Below are positions 1 to 8,181 of a stretch of 64,000 nt of DNA, piece by piece (within the stretch, counting starts at the first letter, position 1; every line of letters starts with the position of its first letter). The stretch comes from Pseudomonas kielensis. Its GTDB lineage: Bacteria > Pseudomonadota > Gammaproteobacteria > Pseudomonadales > Pseudomonadaceae. The position numbers and the translations under genes are program-made. The notes under the pieces are model-generated. The model saw nothing but the letters and a program-made list of their open reading frames with translations, made no database searches and had not been told where the DNA came from. The stretch lies in NCBI RefSeq assembly GCF_014236655.1, contig NZ_JACMYG010000006.1:1-64000 (forward strand), in the 5' to 3' direction.

Positions 1-1220
1 CCCGCCTTCGGTGATGCCGCCAGTGGCGGTGAGGGTCAGGCCAGTGGCGTCAGTCGAATCGCTGATGGTGGTGACAGCAGGCGTGGTGTCTGGCACCAGG
101 TTCTCAAAGTTGCCGCCAGTGGTACCCGTGATCGCCGTGCTCACGGTGCTGCCATTGACATACACATCGTTAGCCGGGGTATCGACCAGCACAGTACCGC
201 TGGTTTTACCCGCTTCGATAACGATGACCGAGCCGTTGCTCAAGGTCACAGTCATCGGCGTACCCGCCGGATTGGTCAGGGTCGCGGTGTAAGTGATCTG
301 GCCGCCTTCGGTGATGCCGCCGGTAGCGGTCAACGTCAGGCCAGTGGCGTCAGGCGAATCGCTGATAGTAGTGACAGCAGGCGTGGTGTCTGGCACCAGG
401 TTCTCGAAGTTGCCGCCAGTGGTGCCGGTAATGGTGGTGCTAACGGTGCTGCCGTTGATATACACATCGTTGGCCGGGGTATCGACCAGCACAGTACCGC
501 TGGTTTTACCCGCTTCGATAACGATGACCGAGCCGTTGCTCAAGGTCACAGTCATCGGCGTGCCCGCCGGATTGGTCAGGGTCGCGGTGTAAGTGATCTG
601 GCCGCCTTCGGTGATGCCGCCGGTAGCGGTCAAGGTCAGACCGGTAGTGTCAGGCGAATCGGTAATGGTGGTGACCGCCGGAGTAGGGCTAGGCACCAGG
701 TTTTCGAAGTTGCCACCGGTAGCGCCGGTAATGGTGGTAGTGACAGTACTGCCATTGTTGTAGACGTCATTGACCGGAGTATCGATTACCACGGTGCCGG
801 TGGATTTACCGGCTTCGATAGTGATGACCGAGCCGTTGCTCAAGGTCACGGTCACCGGCGTCTGCGCCGGGTTGGTCAAGGTGGCGGTGTAGGTGATCTG
901 GCCGCCTTCGCTGATCGTCGGTTGCGCGGTCAGTGTGACCGTGGTGGTGTCGATGGTGTCGGTGATCTGGGTGACGGCAGGCGTCGGGTCGACGGTCAAT
1001 ACCAGGCCGCCACCACCGGTGGTGCCAGTGACGGTGACGGTAATTTGCGACGGGTCGGTGTAGACGCTGTCGTTCGGGGCCAGGGGAACGTTGACGCTGC
1101 CAGTGACCTGGCCGGCAGGGATGACAATGATCGCGCCATTGGACAGGGTAATGGTCAGGTCGCTCAGCGGCGCCTGGGTCACGTTCGCGGTGTAGACCAG
1201 TACGCCGCCCGCTTCGGTGA
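1..1220 (-). repeat. 300-bp tandem repeats encoding 100-residue adhesin domains
   Basis: The same motif recurs at 1, 301, 601 and, more diverged, 901, which is an exact 300-bp period. The units at 1-300 and 301-600 are nearly identical at the DNA level, the 601-900 unit is more diverged, and the 901-1220 unit more so again. This gradient towards the N-terminal end of the gene is usual for large adhesins that grow by unequal recombination in the middle. Confidence 0.9.
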
Positions 1221-1767
1221 TGGTCGGCGTGGCGCTCAGGGTCAGGCTCGAGCCGCGCAGCAGGTTGTCGTTATTGCGGTTGTCCTGGCCGCCGGTGGTG
1301 TCTTCCACGGCGGTGACGGCTGAATCGATGCCCGCCGTCGGGAAACCAATGGTCGGGTCAACCCGGCCAGCAGTCGCGTCCAGCATCACAAAGCTGTGAC
1401 CACCTCCGGCGGCGCCCCCGGTACCTGCGGCGCTTTGGCCGGCGGCAGTGGCTTCCAGTTCGGTGGTCGGGTCGGCGCCCGCGACAATGGCTTGCTGCAG
1501 TTCTTCTACCGACGGTGCGGCCTGCGCGGTGGCTTGTGCCAGATCGGTACTGGAGTCCGGAGCGCTGCCGCTCCATTGGCTGTCGCGGCCCAGGTCCAGC
1601 AGGCGGCCGTCAGCCAGTTCCAGGGTCACGGCGCCTGCCGGGCCTGTATCCAGCTGGTCGCCTACGAACAGTCGATCACCTTCAACCAAAATGCGTCGGA
1701 TGCCCTCTGGGGACACCGCGAAAACTTGACCGACAATGCTTTTGACGATGGCAACAACACTGCTCAT
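1..1767 (-). CDS. lapA: LapA-like giant RTX adhesin, N-terminal part (gene runs off the left edge)
   Basis: The first 589 residues of a large cell-surface adhesin are present; the stop codon lies outside the window. The start is the ATG at 1767, preceded by a GGAGAG ribosome site. Residues 1-120 match the LapA retention module, with a TAAG tetrad at residues 107-110 followed by a Gly/Ala-rich linker. In the LapA family this is where the periplasmic protease LapG cuts to release the adhesin when c-di-GMP is low. From about residue 190 the protein consists of 100-residue beta-sandwich-like repeats with TITEGGQITYTA-type openings. The divergent lapEBC-like genes would export it. LapD and LapG homologues are not in this window. 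Family assignment is firm; total length and the C-terminal secretion signal cannot be seen. Confidence 0.9.
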   Translation of the reverse strand, partial: MSSVVAIVKSIVGQVFAVSPEGIRRILVEGDRLFVGDQLDTGPAGAVTLELADGRLLDLGRDSQWSGSAPDSSTDLAQATAQAAPSVEELQQAIVAGADPTTELEATAAGQSAAGTGGAAGGGHSFVMLDATAGRVDPTIGFPTAGIDSAVTAVEDTTGGQDNRNNDNLLRGSSLTLSATPTITEAGGVLVYTANVTQAPLSDLTITLSNGAIIVIPAGQVTGSVNVPLAPNDSVYTDPSQITVTVTGTTGGGGLVLTVDPTPAVTQITDTIDTTTVTLTAQPTISEGGQITYTATLTNPAQTPVTVTLSNGSVITIEAGKSTGTVVIDTPVNDVYNNGSTVTTTITGATGGNFENLVPSPTPAVTTITDSPDTTGLTLTATGGITEGGQITYTATLTNPAGTPMTVTLSNGSVIVIEAGKTSGTVLVDTPANDVYINGSTVSTTITGTTGGNFENLVPDTTPAVTTISDSPDATGLTLTATGGITEGGQITYTATLTNPAGTPMTVTLSNGSVIVIEAGKTSGTVLVDTPANDVYVNGSTVSTAITGTTGGNFENLVPDTTPAVTTISDSTDATGLTLTATGGITEGG

Positions 1768-2121
1768 TAAGGACTCTCCGGTGTTCCGTTCGGTAGGCTT
1801 CCATAGACCTGAAAGGGCGTTTTGCCGATTCAGCCTGGACGTACATTAAAAAATAGACGTACAAATGACGCGTTTTTTAGTCAATAATTTGGCTATAACT
1901 TTTCGCGATTAACTTAATGCCAAACTATTGACCTTCTTAAGGGCATCCTAAACAATTGCCCCGGTAATGTCACATTGATATTTACGCGGCGACCTGTCCT
2001 GCAGCGTGTGATCCAGTTCCTGTTTCGAGCTATCTGACATACGGCCATTTCGGTTGCCATTTTCCGCCGCAGCAGCTTCTTTTGCTGTGATTTGAGACAT
2101 GAAGTCCTGGGAAATTCTTTT
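1768..2121. promoter_or_regulatory. Divergent lapA / lapE promoter region, AT-rich
   Basis: This 354-bp gap separates the adhesin gene from its exporter operon and contains no supported ORF. The part from 1840 to 1960 is clearly more AT-rich than its surroundings. It holds two copies of GACGTACA (1838-1845 and 1856-1863), 18 bp apart, and the FleQ-like site listed separately. I could not place -35/-10 boxes with confidence. Confidence 0.6.
1880..1893 (+). promoter_or_regulatory. Putative FleQ-binding site
   Basis: GTCAATAATTTGGC matches 12 of 14 positions of the FleQ box known from pseudomonads (GTCAATNNATTGAC type). FleQ is the c-di-GMP-responsive regulator known to act on lapA and polysaccharide promoters in P. 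putida and P. aeruginosa. The location between lapA and lapE fits; binding here is inferred. Confidence 0.45.
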
Positions 2122-3474
2122 ATGCTTTCGCACATGTTCAAGGCTCTACCGTTCGCCCTCGCCGCCAGTTTTGTAAACGCCCAAACCCTGCCTCAAGCCA
2201 TGCAACAGGCACTGGATGTCCATCCGGAAATCCAGGCCGGCGTGAACAACCGCCTGGCTGCGGATTATCAACTCAGAGCTGCAGAAGGTGGATACCTGCC
2301 CAAGGTCGATCTGCTCGGTGGTTATGGTCGCGAAGGCACTGACAGCCCGACCACCCGCGCGGGTACTGGCAGGAACGATTGGGAAACCTTGAGCCGTGGC
2401 GAGTCGAGCCTGCGCCTGCAACAAATGGTTTTTGACGGTTTTGCGACGTCCAGCGAAGTAGGGCGTCAACAAGCCACCGTCAATTCCCGTGCCTATTCCT
2501 TGCTGGGGACCTCCGAGCGCACCGCGCTGACCGTGGCCCAGGTTTACCTCGATGTGTTGACCCGTCGCGAGTTCGTGCAACTGGCCGAAGACAACCTGCG
2601 CAATCACGAACGCATCTTCGATCAGATCAAACTGCGCACCGAGCGCGGTGTTGGCCGTACCGCCGACCGTGACCAGGCAGAGGCGCGCCTGGCCCAGGCC
2701 CGCAACAACCTGATCACCGAGCAGACCAACCTGGCCGATGCCCAGACCAATTACCTGAGCGCCGTGGGCCAGTTGCCGGACCAACTGGAGCGTCCTGCGC
2801 CGTTCCTGGCAATGCTGCCAGCCGACCTTAATGAAGCGCGCCAGCAGATGCTGGACAACAGCCCTATCCTGCGTTCCGCAGAGTCGGACATCGTTGCCGC
2901 CGAGAAGCAGTACGACACCGCCAAGTCGGCGTTCTACCCGCGTTTTGATGCCGAGCTGGGTCGTAGCGCCGACAACGACCTGGACGGCCAGAACGGTCAC
3001 AGCAATGAATGGCAGGCAATGTTGCGCATGCGCTTCAATCTGTATGCCGGCGGCAGCAACAAGGCTGACCTGGAATCCAAGGCCTACCAGTCCAACCAGG
3101 CCCTGGATATCCGCAACAATGCCCTGCGGGTGCTGAACGAGGAGCTGGGCCTGGCCTGGAACGCCTTGAACAACGCCAATGCCCAGGTGCCGATTGCCCA
3201 GAAGTATGTCGACTACAGCACCAGCGTGCGCAGTGCCTACCAGCAGCAGTTCAGTCTTGGCGAGCGGACCCTGCTCGACTTGCTCGACAGTGAAAACGAA
3301 TTGTTCAGCGCTTCCCGCCGCCTGGCGGAAATCAAGAACATTCAGTTATTTACTCAGTATCGAATCAAGGCGACCATGGGCGAGTTGCTCAAGAGCCAGG
3401 GAGTGGTCGCACCAATGGCCTCCGTCGTGCAGAACGACGTGAAGCCAAAAGTCCAGCTACCTGGCATGAATTGA
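2122..3474 (+). CDS. lapE: TolC-family outer-membrane channel of the LapA exporter
   Basis: This is a 450-residue TolC-like outer-membrane factor. Residues 1-20 form a signal peptide ending near VNA-QTLPQ. The rest has the paired coiled-coil/beta-strand halves of the family, with typical helices such as the RDQAEARLAQARNN and DLLDSENELFSASRRL segments. It should form the trans-periplasmic exit for the adhesin together with the next two genes, which follow at 40 bp and then with an overlap. I chose ATG 2122, with GGGAAA about 9 bp upstream. A TTG at 2092 would add 10 residues and an ATG at 2134 would remove 4. LapE is the name used in P. fluorescens for the channel encoded with lapB/lapC. Confidence 0.88.
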   Translation: MLSHMFKALPFALAASFVNAQTLPQAMQQALDVHPEIQAGVNNRLAADYQLRAAEGGYLPKVDLLGGYGREGTDSPTTRAGTGRNDWETLSRGESSLRLQQMVFDGFATSSEVGRQQATVNSRAYSLLGTSERTALTVAQVYLDVLTRREFVQLAEDNLRNHERIFDQIKLRTERGVGRTADRDQAEARLAQARNNLITEQTNLADAQTNYLSAVGQLPDQLERPAPFLAMLPADLNEARQQMLDNSPILRSAESDIVAAEKQYDTAKSAFYPRFDAELGRSADNDLDGQNGHSNEWQAMLRMRFNLYAGGSNKADLESKAYQSNQALDIRNNALRVLNEELGLAWNALNNANAQVPIAQKYVDYSTSVRSAYQQQFSLGERTLLDLLDSENELFSASRRLAEIKNIQLFTQYRIKATMGELLKSQGVVAPMASVVQNDVKPKVQLPGMN

Positions 3475-3514
3475 GCTTTATTTAATGTTCAATTGATAGC
3501 CAAGAGTACCGAGC

Positions 3515-5671
3515 GTGGAATCAGAAGCCAGTCGAGTTCATCTCAGTCATGATCCACGCGCGATGCACGATGATCCGTTGCTCGACGGATTATTGGCGCT
3601 ATGCGCCTTGCACCAGAAACCCGCCAGCGCGGCAATGCTGACGACCGGGTTACCATTGCCCAAGCAGCGCCTGAGTGTCGAGTTGCTGCCGCGTGCAGCG
3701 GCGCGTGCCGGCCTACAAGGGCGGGTGCTGCAACGCAAGCTGGACAAGATCCCCGCGATTGCCATGCCGGCGCTGTTGCTGCTCAAGGATGACCGCAGTG
3801 CGGTCCTCCTGGGCTGGCAGGGCGACGACCAGGCGCGCTTGCTGCTTAGCGAAAGCGACGGTGGCGAAATCTTGGTCAGCCGCGAAATGCTCGCGGACGA
3901 TTACACCGGGCAGGCGTTCTTCGCCCAGCCCCAGCATAAATTCGATGTGAACCACGGCACGCTGATCCCGCGTGCACGCTCCTGGTTCCGCGACACCCTC
4001 AAGCGTTCGCGCTGGCTGTACGCCGACGCCATCGCCGCCAGTTTCCTGATCAACATCATCGCCATGGCCGCGCCGCTGTTTGTGATGAACGTCTACGACC
4101 GTGTCGTGCCCAACCAGGCCGAAGCCACCCTGTGGGTGCTGGTCATCGGTATCACCGGCGCCTACCTGTTCGACCTGATCCTCAAGAGCCTGCGCAGCCT
4201 GTGCCTGGACCTGGCCGGCAAGAAAACCGACCTGATCATCTCGGCCACCCTGTTCGAGCGGATCGTCGGCATGTCGATGAAATACCGACCGGCCCGGGTC
4301 GGCAGCTTTGCGCAGAACATCCATGAGTTCCAGAGCCTGCGCGACTTCCTCGCCTCGCTGACACTCACCAGCCTGATCGACCTGCCGTTCACCCTGCTGA
4401 TTTTCCTGGTCATCGCCTTGCTGGGCGGACACCTGGTGTGGATTCCGATGCTGGCCTTCCCGATCGCCCTGTTGATCGGCTATGTCTTGCAGAAGCCGCT
4501 GCAGGCGACCATGGAACGCACCATGGCCCTGGGCGCAGAGCGCCAGTCGAGCCTGATCGAAACCCTCGCCGGCCTGGACGCAGTCAAGGTCAACAACGCC
4601 GAGAGCGAACGCCAGTATCAGTGGGAGCAGACCATCGGCACCCTCAGCCGCCTGGAACTGCGGGTAAAAATGCTCTCCGGGTTGTCGATCAACATCACCT
4701 TGCTGATCCAGCAACTGGCCGGGGTGATCATGATCGCCTTCGGTGTGTACCAGATCATCGCCGGCAACCTGAGCATGGGCGGCCTGATCGCTTGCTACAT
4801 GCTCAGTGGCCGCGCGCTTAGCCCGCTGGCCTCGCTGTCCGGCCTGCTGACCCGCTATCAACAGGCGAAGGTCACCATGGGTTCGGTCGACCACATGATG
4901 GAGCTGCCACAAGAGCGCAACTTCGATGAGCGTCCGCTGAGCCGCCGCGTGGTGCAAGGCGCTATCGAGTGCCGTCAGTTGAACTTCACCTACCCGGGGC
5001 AGCAGAACCCGGCGTTGAAGAACATCAACCTGGTGATCAAGCCGGGCGAGAAGATCGGCATCATCGGCCGCAGCGGCTCGGGCAAAAGCTCCCTGGCCAA
5101 GCTGCTGGTCGGCCTGTACCAGCCAGATGACGGCGCCTTGCTGGTCGATGGCGTGGACATCCGCCAGATCGACGTCAGCGAGCTGCGCCACAACATCGGC
5201 TACGTGCCGCAGGACATCCAGCTGTTGGCCGGGACCCTGCGCGACAACCTGGTCTCCGGTGCTCGCTACGTGGAGGACGAGATGGTGCTGCAGGCGGCCG
5301 AACTGGCGGGCGTGCATGAATTTGCCCGTCTGCACCCGCAAGGTTACGAGCTGCAAGTGGGCGAGCGTGGGCAAAACCTTTCCGGTGGCCAGCGGCAGAA
5401 CGTGGCCATGGCCCGTGCGCTGCTGCTCAATCCGCCGATCATGCTGCTCGACGAACCGACCAGCGCCATGGACAACACCGGTGAAGAACGCTTGAAACAA
5501 CGCCTGCAAGCCGTGATCGAGAACAAGACCGTGTTGCTGGTCACGCACCGCGCCTCACTGCTGTCGCTGGTCGATCGGTTGCTGGTCATCGATCGTGGGC
5601 AAATTCTCGCCGACGGTCCAAAAGCCGTGGTCATGGAAGCGTTGAAGAAGGGGCAGATCAGTGTTGCTTAA
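3515..5671 (+). CDS. lapB: Type I secretion ABC transporter/ATPase of the LapA system
   Basis: The protein has 718 residues. Residues 1-140 form a C39-like domain without the catalytic Cys, so it is a non-cleaving docking domain as in LapB/HlyB. Residues 150-440 carry the transmembrane segments of an ABC exporter. The nucleotide-binding domain follows, with Walker A GRSGSGKS near residue 517, signature LSGGQRQ near 622 and Walker B IMLLDEP near 642. It drives adhesin export across the inner membrane. It starts with GTG at 3515, giving the LapB-type N-terminus MESEASRV. The 3' end overlaps lapC by 11 bp, which points to translational coupling. Confidence 0.93.
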   Translation: MESEASRVHLSHDPRAMHDDPLLDGLLALCALHQKPASAAMLTTGLPLPKQRLSVELLPRAAARAGLQGRVLQRKLDKIPAIAMPALLLLKDDRSAVLLGWQGDDQARLLLSESDGGEILVSREMLADDYTGQAFFAQPQHKFDVNHGTLIPRARSWFRDTLKRSRWLYADAIAASFLINIIAMAAPLFVMNVYDRVVPNQAEATLWVLVIGITGAYLFDLILKSLRSLCLDLAGKKTDLIISATLFERIVGMSMKYRPARVGSFAQNIHEFQSLRDFLASLTLTSLIDLPFTLLIFLVIALLGGHLVWIPMLAFPIALLIGYVLQKPLQATMERTMALGAERQSSLIETLAGLDAVKVNNAESERQYQWEQTIGTLSRLELRVKMLSGLSINITLLIQQLAGVIMIAFGVYQIIAGNLSMGGLIACYMLSGRALSPLASLSGLLTRYQQAKVTMGSVDHMMELPQERNFDERPLSRRVVQGAIECRQLNFTYPGQQNPALKNINLVIKPGEKIGIIGRSGSGKSSLAKLLVGLYQPDDGALLVDGVDIRQIDVSELRHNIGYVPQDIQLLAGTLRDNLVSGARYVEDEMVLQAAELAGVHEFARLHPQGYELQVGERGQNLSGGQRQNVAMARALLLNPPIMLLDEPTSAMDNTGEERLKQRLQAVIENKTVLLVTHRASLLSLVDRLLVIDRGQILADGPKAVVMEALKKGQISVA

Positions 5672-7028
5672 GTCCGGTATGCGCGACTCGATCCGTCGTT
5701 ATTTCAAAGGCTCCGACTCACTCGATGGGCAACCCCTGCCCGAGGTCAAGAAGGCGCTGATCGAAGACGCCCCGCGCGTGGTGCGATTGACCATCTGGGG
5801 CATCATCGGCTTCTTCGTGTTCATGCTGGTATGGGCCAATTTTGCGGTGATCGACGAGGTCACCCGTGGCGACGGCAAGGCGATTCCCTCGTCCAAGTTG
5901 CAGAAGATCCAGAACCTCGAAGGCGGGATCGTGGCCGAGTTGTTCGTTCGCGAAGGGCAGATCGTCGAAGCCGGCGCGCCGCTGATTCGCCTGGACGACA
6001 CGCGATTTGTGTCCAACGTCGGCGAAACCGAAGCGGATCGGCTGTCGATGCTGCTGCGTGTGGAACGCTTGAGCGCCGAGGTCGATGACCGGCCGCTGGC
6101 CTTCCCGGAAGACGTGATGAAAGCCGTGCCGGTGCAAGCTGCCAGCGAAGAGTCCTTGTACATCAGCCGCCGCCAGCAACTGAACGATGAAATCGGCGGC
6201 TTGAAGGAGCAACTGATCCAGCGTCAGCAAGAGCTGCGCGAGTTCACCTCCAAACAAGCGCAGTACCGCCAGGCCCTGGGCTTGCAGCGCCAGGAAATCA
6301 ACATGTCCGAGCCGCTGGTGGCCCAGGGCGCGGTGTCTCCGGTGGAAGTGTTGCGACTCAAGCGGGCGGAAGTCGAAACCCGTGGCCAACTGGATGCCAC
6401 CACCCTGGCGATCCCCCGTGCCGAGTCGGCGATCAAGGAAGTACAACGCAAGATCGACGAAACCCGCGGTAAATTCCGCAGTGAGGCGCTGACCCAGCTC
6501 AACGAAGCGCGCACCGACCTGAACAAGGCCCAGGCAACCGGCAAGGCCCTGGAAGACCGTGTCAGCCGCACCCTGGTGACCTCGCCGGTGCGGGGCATCG
6601 TCAAGCAATTGCTGGTCAACACCATCGGTGGCGTGATCCAGCCCGGCAGCGACATGGTGGAAATCGTCCCGCTGGACGACACCCTGCTGGTCGAGGCGAA
6701 GATTCGCCCGCAAGACATTGCGTTCCTGCACCCCGGCCAGGAAGCCATCGTCAAGTTCACCGCCTATGACTACACCATCTACGGTGGCCTCAAGGCCAAG
6801 CTGGAACAGATCGGTGCCGACACCATCACCGACGAAGACAAGAAAACCACCTACTACATGATCACCCTGCGCACCGACCGCAGCCATCTGGGCACCGATG
6901 AAAAGCCCTTGCTGATCATCCCCGGCATGGTGGCCTCGGTGGACATCATCACCGGCAAGAAATCCATCCTCAGCTACCTGCTCAAGCCAATCATCAAGGC
7001 CCGGGCCGAGGCGTTGCACGAGCGTTGA
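5661..7028 (+). CDS. lapC: HlyD-family membrane fusion protein of the LapA exporter
   Basis: This 455-residue periplasmic adaptor links the ABC transporter to the TolC channel. It has a cytoplasmic N-terminus, one membrane segment near residues 37-60 (IWGIIGFFVFMLVWANF), a split lipoyl motif (LEGGIVAELFVREGQ), a long coiled coil at about residues 150-290, and a C-terminal beta-barrel region with the family motif near YDYTIYGGL. The start is taken as GTG 5661 inside the end of lapB; an ATG at 5679 is possible and would remove 6 residues. It is the last gene of the exporter operon, followed by a strong hairpin. Confidence 0.92.
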   Translation: MLLKSGMRDSIRRYFKGSDSLDGQPLPEVKKALIEDAPRVVRLTIWGIIGFFVFMLVWANFAVIDEVTRGDGKAIPSSKLQKIQNLEGGIVAELFVREGQIVEAGAPLIRLDDTRFVSNVGETEADRLSMLLRVERLSAEVDDRPLAFPEDVMKAVPVQAASEESLYISRRQQLNDEIGGLKEQLIQRQQELREFTSKQAQYRQALGLQRQEINMSEPLVAQGAVSPVEVLRLKRAEVETRGQLDATTLAIPRAESAIKEVQRKIDETRGKFRSEALTQLNEARTDLNKAQATGKALEDRVSRTLVTSPVRGIVKQLLVNTIGGVIQPGSDMVEIVPLDDTLLVEAKIRPQDIAFLHPGQEAIVKFTAYDYTIYGGLKAKLEQIGADTITDEDKKTTYYMITLRTDRSHLGTDEKPLLIIPGMVASVDIITGKKSILSYLLKPIIKARAEALHER

Positions 7029-8016
7029 TGGGAGGTTGTCCTATTCGCAGACCGGCGCCTACAGACAATGTTGCCTGTAGGCGCCGGGTTGTGTGCGAAG
7101 GGTGTGTGCCACCGTCGCGGCTTGCGCGACTGTCCTCATCGGTACTTTCTTTAACTCCGGCGCACCCGCGATGAAGAGCTGGAGCTACGTGAAGAGCCAG
7201 AATCACCCCTTTGCTCGAATGAACAGTGAGTGTCCATGTTTCTTCAGGGCCCAGATCCATGCCGTGAGGCGGCTTGGTTGTGCGGGTTGCTCCGATCGCA
7301 GGGGTGAAGCCGTTTGGTGTTGATCGACCCCTTGTACCAGACGCAAGATGTCGGTCATTGCCCCGCTGTGCTGTCGAGTGCCTATCCCCGCCAGAATCTT
7401 TTCCTATCCATCGGACCTTGGGTTTCTGGGCGAAAACAGGGACGCCGGCGCTTAGTATTCCAGTCAGTTCTGCGCTCCTCTCGGGTCTCATCCCGATCGT
7501 AATGTTCAATGCGGCATCACTGACATTCGGTAAATTCAAGGCATTGAATGATTTACCCGTTCTTTGAAGGAAAGGAACATGATCAATTGGGCGGGTCCAG
7601 GGCATTACCACGCCAGCATCGTCCAGCAGTCCAGCGAACAATCTCAACCAAGAATGCCCGGTCGGATCCGACCGATTCACCGGATCCCCCACGCAGTACA
7701 TATAGGCATTCAACCCACCCCGACCAAACGGGCTCCAACTGTCCGGACTGTGGAAACGCATCAGTCGCGGGTTGTAGGCGCGGTAGCCGTGACCCAGCAA
7801 GTACCAGCCGATCTTCGGTTCGCGCAGTTGACCATTGAAACCCAGGCGCGTGACGATCTTCCGTTGCGCTGACTGCTCACCGTAGATGGAATAAGCGAGG
7901 GCGTTAGTCTTGCCATCTGCGATTTCAGCGATGATCGACTGGCTGTTGTCGGATGCCAGCAACACAGTGCGTTGCCAAGTCGGGTCTCGCTGAGCAAAAG
8001 GGGAGCATGGGGTCAT
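6994..8016 (-). CDS. Mini-Rhs protein with RHS-associated core motif (copy 1)
   Basis: This is a short 340-residue Rhs-family protein with no upstream YD-repeat barrel. Residues 15-125 match the RHS-repeat-associated core: FNGQLRE, YRAYNPRLMRFHSPDSWSPF and a YCVGDPVNRSDPTGH end. The C-terminal part is variable; to about residue 235 it aligns loosely with the second copy (GMRPER, and a G-D-R-H rich stretch). The last ~100 residues read through the lapC terminator and overlap lapC by 35 bp on the other strand, so the original stop may have been lost. The start context (AGAGG, then ATG) is the same as in copy 2. Orphan cassettes like this are common in Pseudomonas; whether the tail is toxic is unknown. 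Confidence 0.65.
   Translation of the reverse strand: MTPCSPFAQRDPTWQRTVLLASDNSQSIIAEIADGKTNALAYSIYGEQSAQRKIVTRLGFNGQLREPKIGWYLLGHGYRAYNPRLMRFHSPDSWSPFGRGGLNAYMYCVGDPVNRSDPTGHSWLRLFAGLLDDAGVVMPWTRPIDHVPFLQRTGKSFNALNLPNVSDAALNITIGMRPERSAELTGILSAGVPVFAQKPKVRWIGKDSGGDRHSTAQRGNDRHLASGTRGRSTPNGFTPAIGATRTTKPPHGMDLGPEETWTLTVHSSKGVILALHVAPALHRGCAGVKESTDEDSRASRDGGTHPSHTTRRLQATLSVGAGLRIGQPPINARATPRPGP
7052..7087 (+). terminator. Strong hairpin after lapC
   Basis: Two perfectly complementary 13-base arms (7052-7064 and 7075-7087) flank a 10-base loop, 24 bp after the lapC stop. No long T-run follows, so it may act as a bidirectional or Rho-assisted terminator. It also lies inside the 3' end of the antisense Rhs-like reading frame. 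Confidence 0.6.
7673..7765 (-). repeat. 93-bp identical segment shared by the two mini-Rhs genes, copy A
   Basis: This segment is base-for-base the same as 8867-8959. It encodes the most conserved part of the RHS core (from HSPDSWSPF to the DPVNR region). The identity exceeds that of the flanks and points to recent duplication or gene conversion. Confidence 0.9.
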
Positions 8017-8181
8017 GAGCGGACCTCTGCTGTGGGTGGGGCCGAGGTGAATGCGGGTTCTTACTGTTACGCGCCGGACCTTGCATGAGATCTGTCAGAG
8101 CTGCTAGGGGAGGGCGAAATGCTTCACCTCGGGCAGGGGGCATCAAGTGAGTTGGAGCCTTTGAAGTAACGACGGATCGAG

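Noticed and set aside
1..1220. 300-bp repeats as a possible CRISPR or satellite array
   Set aside because: The units are in frame, coding and separated by no spacers; they are adhesin domains.
3713..5548. Minus-strand 611-residue frame opposite lapB
   Set aside because: It is the antisense shadow of a high-GC ABC transporter gene whose motifs are intact; His/Gln/Asp-rich composition typical of such shadows.
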